Numbered from the stretch's first letter, positions 35,925-46,003 are shown. The stretch: 64,000 bases of DNA from Prochlorococcus marinus CUG1433 (GCA_017644425.1 JAEPLN010000001.1:62001-126000); one strand, 5' to 3'. A program made the numbers and translations. Notes: generated by a model not told the origin, from the sequence alone.

Positions 35925-36573
35925 ATCATTTAATTACATAATTTCGCCTGAGTTAACTGAATTTAGAAGATTTTCACCAAAATTAAGAATAGGTGTACTT
36001 GCTTCTGGGAAAGGAACTAACTTTCAGGAATTAATTAATCTTTCAGAAAAAGGAGAATTAGATATAGATATAAAAGTTCTAATAACTAACAAAGATGAAG
36101 CCGGTTGTATAAAAAGAGCTGAAAGTAAAAAAATACCTCACAAAATTATAAGAGGCAAAGACTTTCCGCAAAAAGAGTCATTTGAATTAGAAATTGTGAA
36201 TACTTTAATTAATTACGATGTTGAACTTGTGGTTATGGCAGGATGGATGAAAATTGTTACTCCATTTTTAATCAACAAATTTAAAAATAAGATAATAAAT
36301 ATTCACCCTTCATTACTTCCAGCATATAAAGGTGGCTCTGCGATAAAGGACTCTATATTGAATAGTTCAAAAATAACTGGTTGTTCAGTACATTTTGTTG
36401 AAGAGGAGGTAGATAGTGGAGCATTGATAATGCAAGCTGCATTGTCAATTAGAGATGATGATGATATTGAATCACTCTCCAAAAGAATACAAATGCTTGA
36501 GCATAAAATTTTACCTCACTCAATCTCACAAGCTGGTTTTTTGATAAGAAGTAATCTTATGGAAAATTATTAG
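35917..36573 (+). CDS. purN: Phosphoribosylglycinamide formyltransferase
   Basis: PurN transfers a formyl group from 10-formyltetrahydrofolate to GAR in purine synthesis. The nucleotide-binding start RIGVLASGKGTNFQEL (about 24-39), the catalytic segment INIHPSLLPAYKGGSAIKDS (about 127-146, Asn/His) and the TGCSVHFVEEEVDSGALIMQ block (Asp at about 166) are intact. The likely start is TTG 35917, which leaves a 22-residue extension before the usual N-terminus; no ATG or GTG lies in frame before the conserved fold. The stop overlaps converging argC by 17 bp. Confidence 0.92.
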   Translation: MDRSFNYIISPELTEFRRFSPKLRIGVLASGKGTNFQELINLSEKGELDIDIKVLITNKDEAGCIKRAESKKIPHKIIRGKDFPQKESFELEIVNTLINYDVELVVMAGWMKIVTPFLINKFKNKIINIHPSLLPAYKGGSAIKDSILNSSKITGCSVHFVEEEVDSGALIMQAALSIRDDDDIESLSKRIQMLEHKILPHSISQAGFLIRSNLMENY

Positions 36574-37612
36574 TAAAATCAAGGCCTTCATCCATTGACA
36601 ATCCACTCATAATATTTAAATTTTGAATTGCTTGGCCAGTCTGACCTTTTAACAAATTATCAATTACAGATAAAATAATAATCCTTCCATTTCGAATATC
36701 AACTTTAACAGAAAGGAAAATTTGGTTTGTATTTTTAACCCATTTTGTTGAAGGGTATGTATCTACAGGTAATACTTTAATATTTTTGAAATTTCTATAA
36801 TAATTATCCAAAAGAATTCTGCAATCATCAGAAGTTAAGCCTGGATCTCTTAATCTCCCATATATAGTCGAATGCATACCCCTTGAAATTGGAACCAAAT
36901 GAGGTGTAAAAAGCAGTTCAATTTTATTTCCAGAAATTAAAGATGCTACTTGCTCGATCTCTGAGGTATGTCTATGGTTTATCAATCCATATGCTGATAG
37001 ACCTTCACCACATTCTGATAAGAGTAGCTTTTGGTTTGGTTCTCGACCTCCTCCAGAGGTTCCGCTTTTAGAATCAATTACTATACCTTCATTTTCAATA
37101 ATTCCTTGCGAAAGATAAGGAACTAATGGAATAAGAGCAGATGTTGGATAACATCCTGGACAGGCAATTAATCTTCCTTTTGAAATGGCTTCCTTATTTA
37201 TTTCAGGAAGACCATACACTGCCTCCTTACATAAATCATCATCATTCCTTTTATAAATAGCAGCTTCTTTGGAATATACTTTTTTCCATTCAGCTAAGGA
37301 TTTATATCTGTAATCAGCTGATAAATCAATAACTTTAATTCCTCGATCTAATAATTTCCTTGTCAAAGTTGAAGATAGGCCATTTGGTAAGCAAAGCAAA
37401 GCAACATCTGAATTTTTTGAAATATTATCTACTGAAATTTCTTCTATATAAGGATCATTATCCAGAGAAATAAAAGGGAAATTATCATTCCACTTAGATC
37501 CAGATGTTTTATTACCTCCTAAAAATGAAATTTTATATTTTTTATTTTTCTTTAAAAGATTTACCGCTTGAATACCGCCGTAACCAGTAGCACCTACTAT
37601 TGCAACATTCAT
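36557..37612 (-). CDS. argC: N-acetyl-gamma-glutamyl-phosphate reductase
   Basis: ArgC is the third enzyme of arginine synthesis and uses NADPH. The dinucleotide motif GATGYGGIQ (7-15) and the catalytic Cys in LIACPGCYPTSALI (about 148-161, CPGCYPT) are visible, as are the SGTSGGGR loop and the HRHTSEIEQ active-site His segment. 351 aa is the normal length. It is divergent from ribBA. Confidence 0.96.
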   Translation of the reverse strand: MNVAIVGATGYGGIQAVNLLKKNKKYKISFLGGNKTSGSKWNDNFPFISLDNDPYIEEISVDNISKNSDVALLCLPNGLSSTLTRKLLDRGIKVIDLSADYRYKSLAEWKKVYSKEAAIYKRNDDDLCKEAVYGLPEINKEAISKGRLIACPGCYPTSALIPLVPYLSQGIIENEGIVIDSKSGTSGGGREPNQKLLLSECGEGLSAYGLINHRHTSEIEQVASLISGNKIELLFTPHLVPISRGMHSTIYGRLRDPGLTSDDCRILLDNYYRNFKNIKVLPVDTYPSTKWVKNTNQIFLSVKVDIRNGRIIILSVIDNLLKGQTGQAIQNLNIMSGLSMDEGLDFTNNFP

Positions 37613-37700
37613 TTCTTTGAATTGGCAGACTTTGAGATAGGATTATAAAGTGTTGAATTTAAGGTAACTAAAACACTATTTTTCTATATTGATAGGAATA

Positions 37701-39425
37701 ATGAAAGAAACAAGTCCCAAATCAAATAATGGAACAATTTTGGATATAAATGAATCTTTTAAAATTGAATTTGATCCTATTAGCGATGCGTTGGCAGCTA
37801 TAAGAAATGGTGAATGCATAATCGTTGTAGATGATGAAAGAAGAGAAAATGAAGGAGATTTAATATGTGCTGCTCAGTTTGCAACTCCACAGCAAATTAA
37901 TTTTATGGCTACTGAGGGACGTGGTCTCATATGTCTAGCTATGCAAGGTGAAAAACTTGACTCTTTAGATTTACCATTAATGGTAGATAGAAATACAGAT
38001 GAAAATCAAACAGCTTTTACGATCTCAATTGATGCTGGACCTGAAAATAATGTTACTACTGGAATTTCTGCTGAAGACAGGGCAAAGACAATACAAGTTG
38101 CTATAAACCCAAATACAAAACCTGAAGATTTAAGGAGACCAGGACATATTTTTCCATTAAGAGCTAAAAAAGGTGGAGTATTAAAAAGGGCAGGTCATAC
38201 CGAAGCAGCAGTAGATATTGCAGCAATGTCTGGTCTTTATCCCGCTGGAGTGATTTGTGAAATACAAAATCCAGACGGTTCCATGTCAAGACTTCCCCAA
38301 CTTAAAGAGTATGCAAAACAGTGGGGAATGAAATTAATATCCATAGCTGATTTAATAAGTTATCGGTTTCAAACTGAGAGATTTGTATTTAGAAAATCTG
38401 ATGCTGTTCTTCCAAGTATTTTTGGTAATTTCAAAGCTTATGGATATGTTAATGAACTTGATGGTTCAGAGCACGTTGCATTAGTTAAACAAAAATCATC
38501 AAAACTAAGCGAACCTGTACTAGTTAGGATGCATTCAGAGTGCTTAACTGGCGATGCATTTGGATCATTACGTTGTGATTGTAGACCACAGTTGGAGGCT
38601 GCTTTATCAAGGATAGAAAAGGAAGAAGAGGGAGTTGTTGTTTACTTAAGACAAGAAGGCAGAGGTATTGGTCTTATAAATAAATTAAAGGCATATAGTT
38701 TGCAGGATGGTGGATTAGATACTGTAGAAGCTAATGAAAAATTAGGTTTTCCAGCTGATCTCAGAAATTATGGAGTTGGAGCACAGATATTAACCGATCT
38801 AGGAATAAAAAAACTAAAATTACTTACAAACAATCCTAGAAAGATTGCTGGATTGGGTGGTTATGGAATAGAAGTTATCGAGAGAGTTCCATTAGTAATT
38901 TGTCCAAACGATAACAATGCAGAATATTTGAGTGTTAAAAAAACGAAGCTAGGCCATATGTTTGATGAAAATAATTCTAATTTTAGAAATATCGATCCAT
39001 TTATATCAATTTTTCTTGACGGAAAATATAAATCTATTGATCTAGTTCCAATAAAAAATAACGTTATTAAATTCTGTAGTGATCAGAACATTAATATTAA
39101 ACTGGAAAGTACGACAAGATTATTGGCTTTTTGGAATCGACCAAAATTAGTTTGGCGAATATTACATGATCAGAATAGAACCAATTCCAACATTACTGAT
39201 GAAGAAATAAGGAATATAGAATTATTTATTCAATTTTTATCCAATTATGAGAATAGTACAAAGATTGGAATTATTGTTTCTAGAAACATTGAACAAGCAT
39301 TACACCCAAAAAGTAGCATCAAATTAATCAATACTAAATTTACTATTAATAATGAAATCTTATATTCATCTACTAGAAAATTTAATCTAGATAAAGAGAC
39401 ATTCAGTATAGTTTTTGAAAGCTAA
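37701..39425 (+). CDS. ribBA: Bifunctional RibBA: DHBP synthase / GTP cyclohydrolase II
   Basis: The enzyme supplies both precursors of riboflavin. I start at ATG 37701; a TTG four codons upstream is in frame. The DHBP synthase domain (about 15-225) carries [12 protein letters not shown] and [10 protein letters not shown], the cyclohydrolase II domain (about 230-405) carries the zinc Cys set [16 protein letters not shown] and [10 protein letters not shown] further C-terminal segment of about 170 residues ([16 protein letters not shown] and beyond) has no counterpart in short RibBA enzymes; such extensions occur in picocyanobacteria and their role is unknown. Confidence 0.95.
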   Translation: MKETSPKSNNGTILDINESFKIEFDPISDALAAIRNGECIIVVDDERRENEGDLICAAQFATPQQINFMATEGRGLICLAMQGEKLDSLDLPLMVDRNTDENQTAFTISIDAGPENNVTTGISAEDRAKTIQVAINPNTKPEDLRRPGHIFPLRAKKGGVLKRAGHTEAAVDIAAMSGLYPAGVICEIQNPDGSMSRLPQLKEYAKQWGMKLISIADLISYRFQTERFVFRKSDAVLPSIFGNFKAYGYVNELDGSEHVALVKQKSSKLSEPVLVRMHSECLTGDAFGSLRCDCRPQLEAALSRIEKEEEGVVVYLRQEGRGIGLINKLKAYSLQDGGLDTVEANEKLGFPADLRNYGVGAQILTDLGIKKLKLLTNNPRKIAGLGGYGIEVIERVPLVICPNDNNAEYLSVKKTKLGHMFDENNSNFRNIDPFISIFLDGKYKSIDLVPIKNNVIKFCSDQNINIKLESTTRLLAFWNRPKLVWRILHDQNRTNSNITDEEIRNIELFIQFLSNYENSTKIGIIVSRNIEQALHPKSSIKLINTKFTINNEILYSSTRKFNLDKETFSIVFES

Positions 39426-39426
39426 A

Positions 39427-39867
39427 TTACTGCTTTAGGGTTGCCTTAATAATTTTTGAACCATTAGTAAGTTTTTGCACTACATCCATATCATCTGTCT
39501 TACCAAAAACAGTATGAACTCCATCAAGATGAGGCTGTGGTTCATAAACTATAAAAAACTGGCTACCACCAGTATCCTTTCCTGCATGAGCCATAGAAAG
39601 GGATCCTTTTAGATGTTTATTGGAATTAATTTCACATTTAATATTATATCCAGGCCCTCCTGTTCCAGGCATACCAGATGCTCCATTACGAGTATTTGGA
39701 CATCCACCTTGAGCCATAAATCCAGGAATAACTCTATGAAATGCTAGTCCATCATAAAACCCATCACTAATCAAGCTGGTGAAGTTTTTAACTGTATTAG
39801 GTGCATCGTCAGAGAAAAATTCGATATTAATTTCCCCAACTTCTGTTTCAAATAATGCAGTTGCCAT
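39427..39867 (-). CDS. Peptidyl-prolyl cis-trans isomerase, cyclophilin type
   Basis: The 146-aa protein is a minimal bacterial cyclophilin without a signal peptide, so it is cytoplasmic. The active-site segment [16 protein letters not shown] (about 40-55, Arg/Phe/Gln residues) and the [20 protein letters not shown] block (about 96-115) are complete. It catalyses proline isomerisation in folding proteins. It is 37 bp downstream of the DUF3110 gene in the chaperone run dnaK-dnaJ-DUF3110. Confidence 0.93.
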   Translation of the reverse strand: MATALFETEVGEINIEFFSDDAPNTVKNFTSLISDGFYDGLAFHRVIPGFMAQGGCPNTRNGASGMPGTGGPGYNIKCEINSNKHLKGSLSMAHAGKDTGGSQFFIVYEPQPHLDGVHTVFGKTDDMDVVQKLTNGSKIIKATLKQ

Positions 39868-39904
39868 GTTTTATTTGTTAAATAATTTATTGATAGTTTA
39901 ATAG

Positions 39905-40285
39905 TTAAAGTAACTTTTCAAGGTTTTCCTTAATGGTATTTAAATCAATATTTTTATTGTTTTTCTTGTCTTCATCCCAATCCTCAACTTCTAGGTTTTT
40001 CTGAGGTGGTGAAATTAGTAACCTATCTTCTGCTGTTTTAGGAACGAAATTTTTTTCTACTAATTTGCATTCATAATCCAATTTGATGCAGAAATCTCTT
40101 ATTTCCTCTATGTCGATCATTTCAACTGTAGGGAGAGGAAAATCTTGAGCTTCTAGAAGACCACAGTATCTTGTTGCATCATCTTTGTCTTCAAACATAA
40201 GGACTATTGTTCTCCCTTTAAGTTCTATTGAATGAATTCCCTCCTTATCTGTTCCTGAATTATATAAAAGAACAAATATATTCAT
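39905..40285 (-). CDS. DUF3110 family protein
   Basis: I start at ATG 40283-40285 (MNIFVLLYNSGTDKEGIHSIE), two codons inside the longest ORF, because the family begins this way. The product is about 126 aa, acidic, with the DUF3110 pattern GRTIVLMFEDKDDATRYCGLLEAQDFP. The family occurs only in cyanobacteria and plant plastids, often next to dnaJ; its role is unknown. The neighbourhood suggests an accessory role in the DnaK system. Confidence 0.85.
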   Translation of the reverse strand: MNIFVLLYNSGTDKEGIHSIELKGRTIVLMFEDKDDATRYCGLLEAQDFPLPTVEMIDIEEIRDFCIKLDYECKLVEKNFVPKTAEDRLLISPPQKNLEVEDWDEDKKNNKNIDLNTIKENLEKLL

Positions 40286-40319
40286 AAGCATCGATATTTT
40301 CTATTTATATATTATTTGA

Positions 40320-41246
40320 TTAAGAATCAGAAAGTGATAGTTCTTGTAATCTTGTATATAAAGCAATTTCTTCATCATTAATATCAGCAGGTATAACTAC
40401 CAAGATTTCAACATATTGATCACCTACGTTATCTTCAAATGTTAAACCCCTTCCTTTCAAACGTAACATTCTTCCAGTGGATGATTTTGGAGGTACTTGA
40501 AGGGTGACATTACCATCAAGGGTAGGGACCTCTACTGCACACCCTAGAAGAGCATCATGAGGAAATAACTCTAATTTATAAAGAACTCGTAAACCATCTA
40601 TTCTGAGACCATTTTCGGTTTGTACTTTTAACTGTAGATAGTGATCTTTTCCTCCTCTTGCAATATTTTCAAGTCTTAATCTCCATCCATCTCCAGCGAA
40701 AGGAGGTGTATCAACTTCTACTACAGTTTCATCTTCAAGTTCTATTAAAATTGAAGCTCCATTTAAGGCCTCATCGGGAGTTAATTCAATTATTGTTTCA
40801 ATATCTTGGTCGAGTTTAACTGGAGGAGGCTCTTCTGGTGATGTTGTAGGGTATTCATAGTTATTAAATTCATCATTATCTAAATTTATGGATTCATCCT
40901 CAAATGATTCATTATTGTAGTCGTCGTCTTTCCTTGCGGTATATTCATATCCAAATAATGAATCAAGATAATCTTGAAAATCAGGAAAACCTGTCTTGAA
41001 ATTAGTATTTTGGTAATCTTCCTGATTACTTTCATCTGACCTATTGTTTCTATTAATGGGATCTCTAAGGGATTCGTATGCTTCATTAATTAATTTAAAT
41101 CTTTCTTCTGCATTGAGATCATTTTTATTTATATCTGGATGCCATTTTCTTGCTTCTCTTCGAAAGGCCTTTTTAAGTTCTTTATCATCGAAATCAGGGG
41201 ATAGACCCAAAATCGACAAATAGTCTTTTTTAGAGGAAATAGTCAT
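40320..41246 (-). CDS. dnaJ: DnaJ-type cochaperone (class II, no zinc finger)
   Basis: J proteins deliver substrates to DnaK and stimulate its ATPase. I start at ATG 41244-41246 (MTISSKKDYLSILGL), which overlaps dnaK by 17 bp; the longer ORF to 41279 adds unlikely residues. The J domain is at residues about 8-72 with HPD in ARKWHPDIN (about 40). No Cys-rich zinc domain follows; instead an acidic linker leads to the two beta-barrel C-terminal domains (about 150-305). So it is a class II (CbpA-like) form. Cotranscribed with dnaK. Confidence 0.92.
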   Translation of the reverse strand: MTISSKKDYLSILGLSPDFDDKELKKAFRREARKWHPDINKNDLNAEERFKLINEAYESLRDPINRNNRSDESNQEDYQNTNFKTGFPDFQDYLDSLFGYEYTARKDDDYNNESFEDESINLDNDEFNNYEYPTTSPEEPPPVKLDQDIETIIELTPDEALNGASILIELEDETVVEVDTPPFAGDGWRLRLENIARGGKDHYLQLKVQTENGLRIDGLRVLYKLELFPHDALLGCAVEVPTLDGNVTLQVPPKSSTGRMLRLKGRGLTFEDNVGDQYVEILVVIPADINDEEIALYTRLQELSLSDS

Positions 41247-43227
41247 TGTCCCATGGATCATCGTCCCTAGAATTACCATACCTCGAATTTCTATAATTTC
41301 TATTCATTTGATTATCCCAAGGATCATCATCCCAATAGTCATCTGAAAACAATTCATCCTTTAATGATCCAAATGTATTTTTAATACTCTGTAACGGATT
41401 ATTATCACTTTTCCTTTCTGCTGCAAATTTTCTGTTTAAACCAAATAATGCTTCTTGAAGAGCACTTACTGAAATTTCTAATTCTTGAGGATCTTCATCA
41501 TTTATATATTCTTCAACATCTTGAATGGCTAATTCAACTGCTCTTTGTTGTCTTTCAGCTCCATAGGGGCCAAATTCTAGAGAAGCATCCCTAAGCCTTC
41601 TCTCAGCTTGGGCAATAAGAGTTAAAGCACTATTTTTTCTATCAATGACAGATCTTATCTTTCTATCTTCATTTGCTTTTGATTTAGCTTCTTCAATTAT
41701 AGATTTAATTTCTTGTTCATTTAAATTAGAACCTCCAGAAATTGAAACTGTTTGCTTTCTTCCAGTTGTTCTATCAGTTGCGCTAACTTCTAAAAGACCA
41801 TTAGCATCAATATCGAAAGCTACCTGGACTTGCGGTATACCTCTAGGAGCTGGAGGTATTCCTGATAATCTAAATTTACCAAGTGATTTATTTTCAGAGG
41901 CTATAGGCCTTTCACCCTGCCTCACCTGAACAACAACCGAGGATTGATTAGCTTCTGAAGTACTAAAAACATCAGATTGTCTTACTGGTATAGGTGTATT
42001 ACGAGGAATTAGTACCTTCATAAGACCGCCAATAGTTTCTAAACCTAAAGAAAGAGGTGTAACATCATTTAAGAGCAAATCTTGTAAATCACCACTAATT
42101 ATTCCTGACTGTATCGCAGCGCCAATTGCAACTACTTCATCTGGATTAACGGATTGACAGGGATCATTAGGAACAAGAGTCTTAACTAATTGTTGAACCA
42201 TTGGAATTCTGGTGCTGCCTCCGACAAGAACTACCTCATCTATATCTTCTGCGTTCCATCCGGAGTCATCTAATGCTACTTGCACGGGCTCTAATAATCT
42301 GTCTAAAAGATCTTGAGATAATGATTCAAATGTTTTTCTATCTAAGGTTTCCTCAATGTGTAATGGCCCCTCTTTACTTGTGGTAATAAAAGGTAAAGAT
42401 ATTTTTGTTTTTTGCAATCCTGATAATTCACATTTAGCTTTTTCTGCAGCTTCAGTTAATCTCTGTAAAGCTTGCCTATCTCTTCTTAGATCAATTTCAT
42501 ATTTAACAAGAAATTTTTCGGCGAGCCAATCTACTATTTTTGAGTCAAAATTATTTCCTCCTAGTTGGGTATCTCCACATGTGGCTTTAACATCAAATAC
42601 ACCATTAGAAATTTTTAATAATGAAACATCAAATGTTCCTCCCCCTAAATCAAAAACTAAAACATTATTAGATGAACTTTTTTCAAATCCATAAGCAAGA
42701 GCAGCTGCAGTAGGCTCGTTTAGAATTCTATCAACTTTTATACCAGCCAATATTGCAGAATCCTTTGTAGCTTGCCTTTGAGATTCATTGAAATAAGCAG
42801 GGACTGTAATAACGGCAGACTCTACAGTATCTCCAAGATATGTTTCAGCATCATTTATTAATTTTCTTATTAATGAGCTGACTAACTCTTCTGGAGCATA
42901 CTCTCTTTCTGTATTCGGACTTAGAACCCTAATACTTCCACTGTTATTTGCTTTTACATTATAAGGAACAGAAATACTATTATCATCTAATTCATCCCAG
43001 TCACTACCTATAAATCTTTTTAAGTTATAAAAAGTATTCTTTGGGTTTAATACAAGTTGTCTTCTTGCTTGGTCTCCTATTACTATTTCTTTGTCTTTTG
43101 TAAATCCAACTATTGAAGGTGTAGTTCTAGAACCTTCAGAATTTGCAATAACAATTGGACGACCAGCTTCTATAACTCCGACAACAGAGTTAGTAGTACC
43201 TAAATCAATTCCAACTATTTGCCCCAT
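41230..43227 (-). CDS. dnaK: Chaperone protein DnaK (Hsp70)
   Basis: The N-terminal ATPase domain (about 1-385) has GIDLGTTNSVVGV and VFDLGGGTFDVSLL; the substrate domain follows (about 390-610). The 665-aa protein ends in an acidic Trp tail with the motif DDDPWDN present twice (about 643-660), not the EEVDD-like ending of classical DnaK. This tail and the overlapping dnaJ resemble the cyanobacterial DnaK3 group with its adjacent dnaJ; that identity is inference. It is the leading gene of the run to the cyclophilin. Confidence 0.95.
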   Translation of the reverse strand: MGQIVGIDLGTTNSVVGVIEAGRPIVIANSEGSRTTPSIVGFTKDKEIVIGDQARRQLVLNPKNTFYNLKRFIGSDWDELDDNSISVPYNVKANNSGSIRVLSPNTEREYAPEELVSSLIRKLINDAETYLGDTVESAVITVPAYFNESQRQATKDSAILAGIKVDRILNEPTAAALAYGFEKSSSNNVLVFDLGGGTFDVSLLKISNGVFDVKATCGDTQLGGNNFDSKIVDWLAEKFLVKYEIDLRRDRQALQRLTEAAEKAKCELSGLQKTKISLPFITTSKEGPLHIEETLDRKTFESLSQDLLDRLLEPVQVALDDSGWNAEDIDEVVLVGGSTRIPMVQQLVKTLVPNDPCQSVNPDEVVAIGAAIQSGIISGDLQDLLLNDVTPLSLGLETIGGLMKVLIPRNTPIPVRQSDVFSTSEANQSSVVVQVRQGERPIASENKSLGKFRLSGIPPAPRGIPQVQVAFDIDANGLLEVSATDRTTGRKQTVSISGGSNLNEQEIKSIIEEAKSKANEDRKIRSVIDRKNSALTLIAQAERRLRDASLEFGPYGAERQQRAVELAIQDVEEYINDEDPQELEISVSALQEALFGLNRKFAAERKSDNNPLQSIKNTFGSLKDELFSDDYWDDDPWDNQMNRNYRNSRYGNSRDDDPWDNDYFL

Positions 43228-43438
43228 GATTTTAGATCGCTAAATTAAAGCAAAATTTACTAAAAAGTTAATTAATTTTTATCTTAGATATTTACATATA
43301 ATAGTAAAAATCTAATATTTTCAACTTAATTTAAATAAATAAGATTATTTATAACTTGTCAAAAGAAATACTATCAATTTTAAAAAACCCCTAAAGACAG
43401 AATTGTTGATGAAATTAGCCTAAGTAAACTAATATAAA

Positions 43439-43525
43439 CGGAGAGAGAGGGATTCGAACCCTCGATAAAGTTGCCCCTATACAGCATTTCCAGTGCTGCG
43501 CCTTCAACCACTCGGCCACCTCTCC
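43439..43525 (-). tRNA. tRNA-Ser (anticodon GGA)
   Basis: The reverse strand gives an 87-nt class II tRNA: acceptor GGAGAGG/TCTCTCC with discriminator G, anticodon arm GCAGCAC-TGGAAAT-GCTGT with anticodon GGA, a long variable arm, and the T arm GAGGG-TTCGAAT-CCCTC. The long variable arm and G discriminator are serine-tRNA identity elements. CCA is not encoded. It lies between dnaK and the ferredoxin gene. Confidence 0.95.
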
Positions 43526-43574
43526 CAAGGTAACTATTTTAACCCTTTATTAACCCATTTTTGAGGAAAGTTAA

Positions 43575-43949
43575 TTGAAAAAGACTTTCACGGTCACGAT
43601 TAAAAATAAGGAAACCGGAAAGGTCTACCAAGAGCAGGTTAATAGTGATGAATATATACTTAAGGAATTTGAAAAAAAAGGATTAAAACTTGCATTTTCA
43701 TGTAGAAATGGTTGCTGTACAAGTTGTGCAGTTAAATTAATATCTGGTACTTTGCAACAACCTGAAGCAATGGGTGTATCTCAAGCCTTAAAAGATAAAG
43801 GTTATGCTTTGCTATGCGTCGCTAAAGCCACCTCAGATCTCGAGGTGGAAACAACCTACGAAGATGAAGTTTATGATTTACAATTTGGACAATATTTTGG
43901 TAGGGGAAATACAAGAGTTGCTCCACCTTGGGAATTTGAGGAGGATTAA
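43575..43949 (+). CDS. 2Fe-2S ferredoxin with C-terminal extension
   Basis: The plant-type ferredoxin ligands are present: SCRNGCCTSC (C-x4-C-x2-C, about residues 43-51 with one extra Cys inside) and the fourth Cys in YALLCVAKA (about 80). The 124-aa length is longer than photosynthetic ferredoxin I (97 aa) because of an acidic/aromatic tail (DLQFGQYFGRG, then APPWEFEED). Start is TTG 43575 preceded by GAGGAAAG, a good ribosome site. It is a minor ferredoxin of unknown partner. It is 5 bp upstream of the inositol phosphatase-like gene. Confidence 0.88.
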   Translation: MKKTFTVTIKNKETGKVYQEQVNSDEYILKEFEKKGLKLAFSCRNGCCTSCAVKLISGTLQQPEAMGVSQALKDKGYALLCVAKATSDLEVETTYEDEVYDLQFGQYFGRGNTRVAPPWEFEED

Positions 43950-43954
43950 TTTTC

Positions 43955-44803
43955 ATGTTTGAATTAAGTGAAATAGAGGAACTTTCAATTCAAGTAAACT
44001 TATCCAGTTTGTACGAAATAGCAAAGAATTCTGCTCAAATTGGTAATGAAATTTTAAAAGTTAATTACAATAAAATTCAGAAAATTTCATCAAAGGGTAG
44101 GAAAGGTGATCTAGTTACCAATGTGGATTTGGAAGTTGAAAATAAAATAAAAGAATATTTATTAGAAGAGACACCAAACATATCTATAAATGCAGAGGAA
44201 TCTGGTAAATTAACCAAATCATCTGATTTAACATGGTGCATAGACCCATTAGACGGTACAACAAATTATTCCCATGGATATCCTTTTTTTGGGACTTCTA
44301 TTGGTCTTGTATATAAAAATAAGCCAATTATAGGGGCTATATCAGTACCTTATTTAAATGAACTATATTCAGCGTGTATAGGTTTAGGCTCATTCTGCAA
44401 TGATAGTGAACTTAAAGTATCGAATCCCTCTAATCTTTCTGATAGTCTTCTTGTAACAGGTTTTTCTTATGACAGATTTGAGACAGATGATAATAATTAT
44501 GCTGAATTTTGTTATTTAACACATAAAACTAGAGGTGTTAGAAGAGGAGGTGCAGCTGCAGTTGATCTTGCATTTGTTGCGGCAGGTAAGGTGGATGGAT
44601 ACTGGGAAAGAGGATTAGAAGTATGGGACCTGGCGGCCGGTGCTATTATTGTTAAAGAGGCTGGTGGTATTATTTCTGATTATCCATCAGGCGAATTTAA
44701 TTTAAGTTCAGGAAGAATTTTAGCTTGTTCTCCCAGCCTTGAGAATGAATTAAAAAATGAACTAGATAAAGTCTCTCCATTCAAAAAAAATCTCTATACC
44801 TAA
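43955..44803 (+). CDS. Inositol monophosphatase family phosphatase
   Basis: The metal-binding motifs of the IMPase/FBPase/CysQ superfamily are clear: NAEESGK (about 85), CIDPLDGTTNYSHGYPFF (about 96-113) and WERGLEVWDLAAGAIIVKEAGG (about 216-237). The enzyme dephosphorylates inositol-1-phosphate or related substrates. Length of 282 aa is normal. The start is ATG 43955 with GAGGATT upstream, 5 bp after ferredoxin. The exact substrate (SuhB-like, histidinol phosphate or other) cannot be told by eye. Confidence 0.9.
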   Translation: MFELSEIEELSIQVNLSSLYEIAKNSAQIGNEILKVNYNKIQKISSKGRKGDLVTNVDLEVENKIKEYLLEETPNISINAEESGKLTKSSDLTWCIDPLDGTTNYSHGYPFFGTSIGLVYKNKPIIGAISVPYLNELYSACIGLGSFCNDSELKVSNPSNLSDSLLVTGFSYDRFETDDNNYAEFCYLTHKTRGVRRGGAAAVDLAFVAAGKVDGYWERGLEVWDLAAGAIIVKEAGGIISDYPSGEFNLSSGRILACSPSLENELKNELDKVSPFKKNLYT

Positions 44804-44821
44804 AATTAGTTAAATATTAAA

Positions 44822-45973
44822 ATGACAGATATAACGGAAATTAAATTAGTCGATGTAAAAAATAATTCAAACATCATAGATAATTTAAATAGTATTTATA
44901 AACTATGGGGATATGAAGAGGTTTCACCCTCATTTATAAATACTTTAGAGACGATAAAAGGCCGTGGGATTATTGACGAAAATCAGGTTGTAGGAATAGT
45001 AAGTAATAATTCATTATGTCTTAGGCCAGAAATGACAACCTCAATTGTTAAATTGTCATCTACCAGATTAATAAATAAGAAAAGACCAATAAGATTATTC
45101 ACTAATGGAATGGTCTTTGACAAAAAACTAACTAATAAAAATTCATTTAAGTTACAAGAAAAATTGCAGAGTGGAATTGAATTAATTGGATATGATACAA
45201 AATGCCCAGAAATTGAAGTTATTAATATTTTGTTTGATGCAATCGATAATATTAATTTGCAGGATGGTTGTAGTTTATATCTACTAGTTAGTACGACAAA
45301 AATAATGGACTTGATAATGAACAAATATAAGAATAATAATTTTGAAGAAATTAAGAAAAGTCTGGTTAATTTTGATCAAGATAATATATCTAAATTAGGA
45401 ATAGATGAAGATGATAAATATATTCTTAAAGATCTTTTATTTACACGAGGAGAACCAATTTCGATATTAAAAAAATTAAAAACTATATATGGCACCAGTA
45501 AAACTTTAGACGACTTAAATTTTTTATTTGAAACATTATCAAAAATATCAAATAAATATGGTGTTAAATTACAGCTTGATCCCACTTTTCAACCTCACCT
45601 GAATTTATATGAAGGGATAGTTTTTCAACTAATAGGGGATAATGGTAAAAATAAAAGTGTCATTGCAAAAGGGGGAAGGTATGATGAGTTAGTAAGATCA
45701 TTTAGTCCTAATGAGAAAATATTTAATGGGATTGGATTTACAATTTCAATAGACATTTTAAGAAATTTAATTAATGAAGAAAAGACTGATAAAAAAAGGG
45801 TTTTAGTGATGTTTAAAGATTCTTATCTTTTAGAAAAAAGTATGAATGAACAAAAAGTGCAACAGAAAAAAGGAAATATTGCTGTCTTACATTTAAATCC
45901 ATGTGATGACTTGAATAAAGCGAATCAAATTATGATAGAAAATAATTGTAGCGAGATTTTGTGGGTTAAATAA
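44822..45973 (+). CDS. hisZ: ATP phosphoribosyltransferase regulatory subunit HisZ
   Basis: HisZ is a HisRS paralogue that, with the short HisG, starts histidine synthesis. The HisRS-like motif 2 is LCLRPEMTTSIVKL (about residues 65-78) and motif 3-like KGGRYDELVRSFSPNEKIFNGIGF (about 281-304). The anticodon-binding domain is absent, as expected in HisZ, and the length of 383 aa matches. It is 18 bp after the phosphatase gene. Histidyl-tRNA synthetase is excluded by the shortened form and loss of several HisRS residues. Confidence 0.88.
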   Translation: MTDITEIKLVDVKNNSNIIDNLNSIYKLWGYEEVSPSFINTLETIKGRGIIDENQVVGIVSNNSLCLRPEMTTSIVKLSSTRLINKKRPIRLFTNGMVFDKKLTNKNSFKLQEKLQSGIELIGYDTKCPEIEVINILFDAIDNINLQDGCSLYLLVSTTKIMDLIMNKYKNNNFEEIKKSLVNFDQDNISKLGIDEDDKYILKDLLFTRGEPISILKKLKTIYGTSKTLDDLNFLFETLSKISNKYGVKLQLDPTFQPHLNLYEGIVFQLIGDNGKNKSVIAKGGRYDELVRSFSPNEKIFNGIGFTISIDILRNLINEEKTDKKRVLVMFKDSYLLEKSMNEQKVQQKKGNIAVLHLNPCDDLNKANQIMIENNCSEILWVK

Positions 45974-46003
45974 ACCCATTCAAAAATTTATTTAACTTTA
46001 AAA

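Noticed and set aside
41645-42694. Plus-strand ORFs opposite dnaK (94, 61 and 112 aa)
   Set aside because: They are antisense shadows of a strongly conserved Hsp70 gene.
45963-45977. GGGTTAAATAAACCC hairpin at the end of hisZ as a terminator
   Set aside because: It overlaps the hisZ stop codon and has a short stem without a T run; too weak to call.
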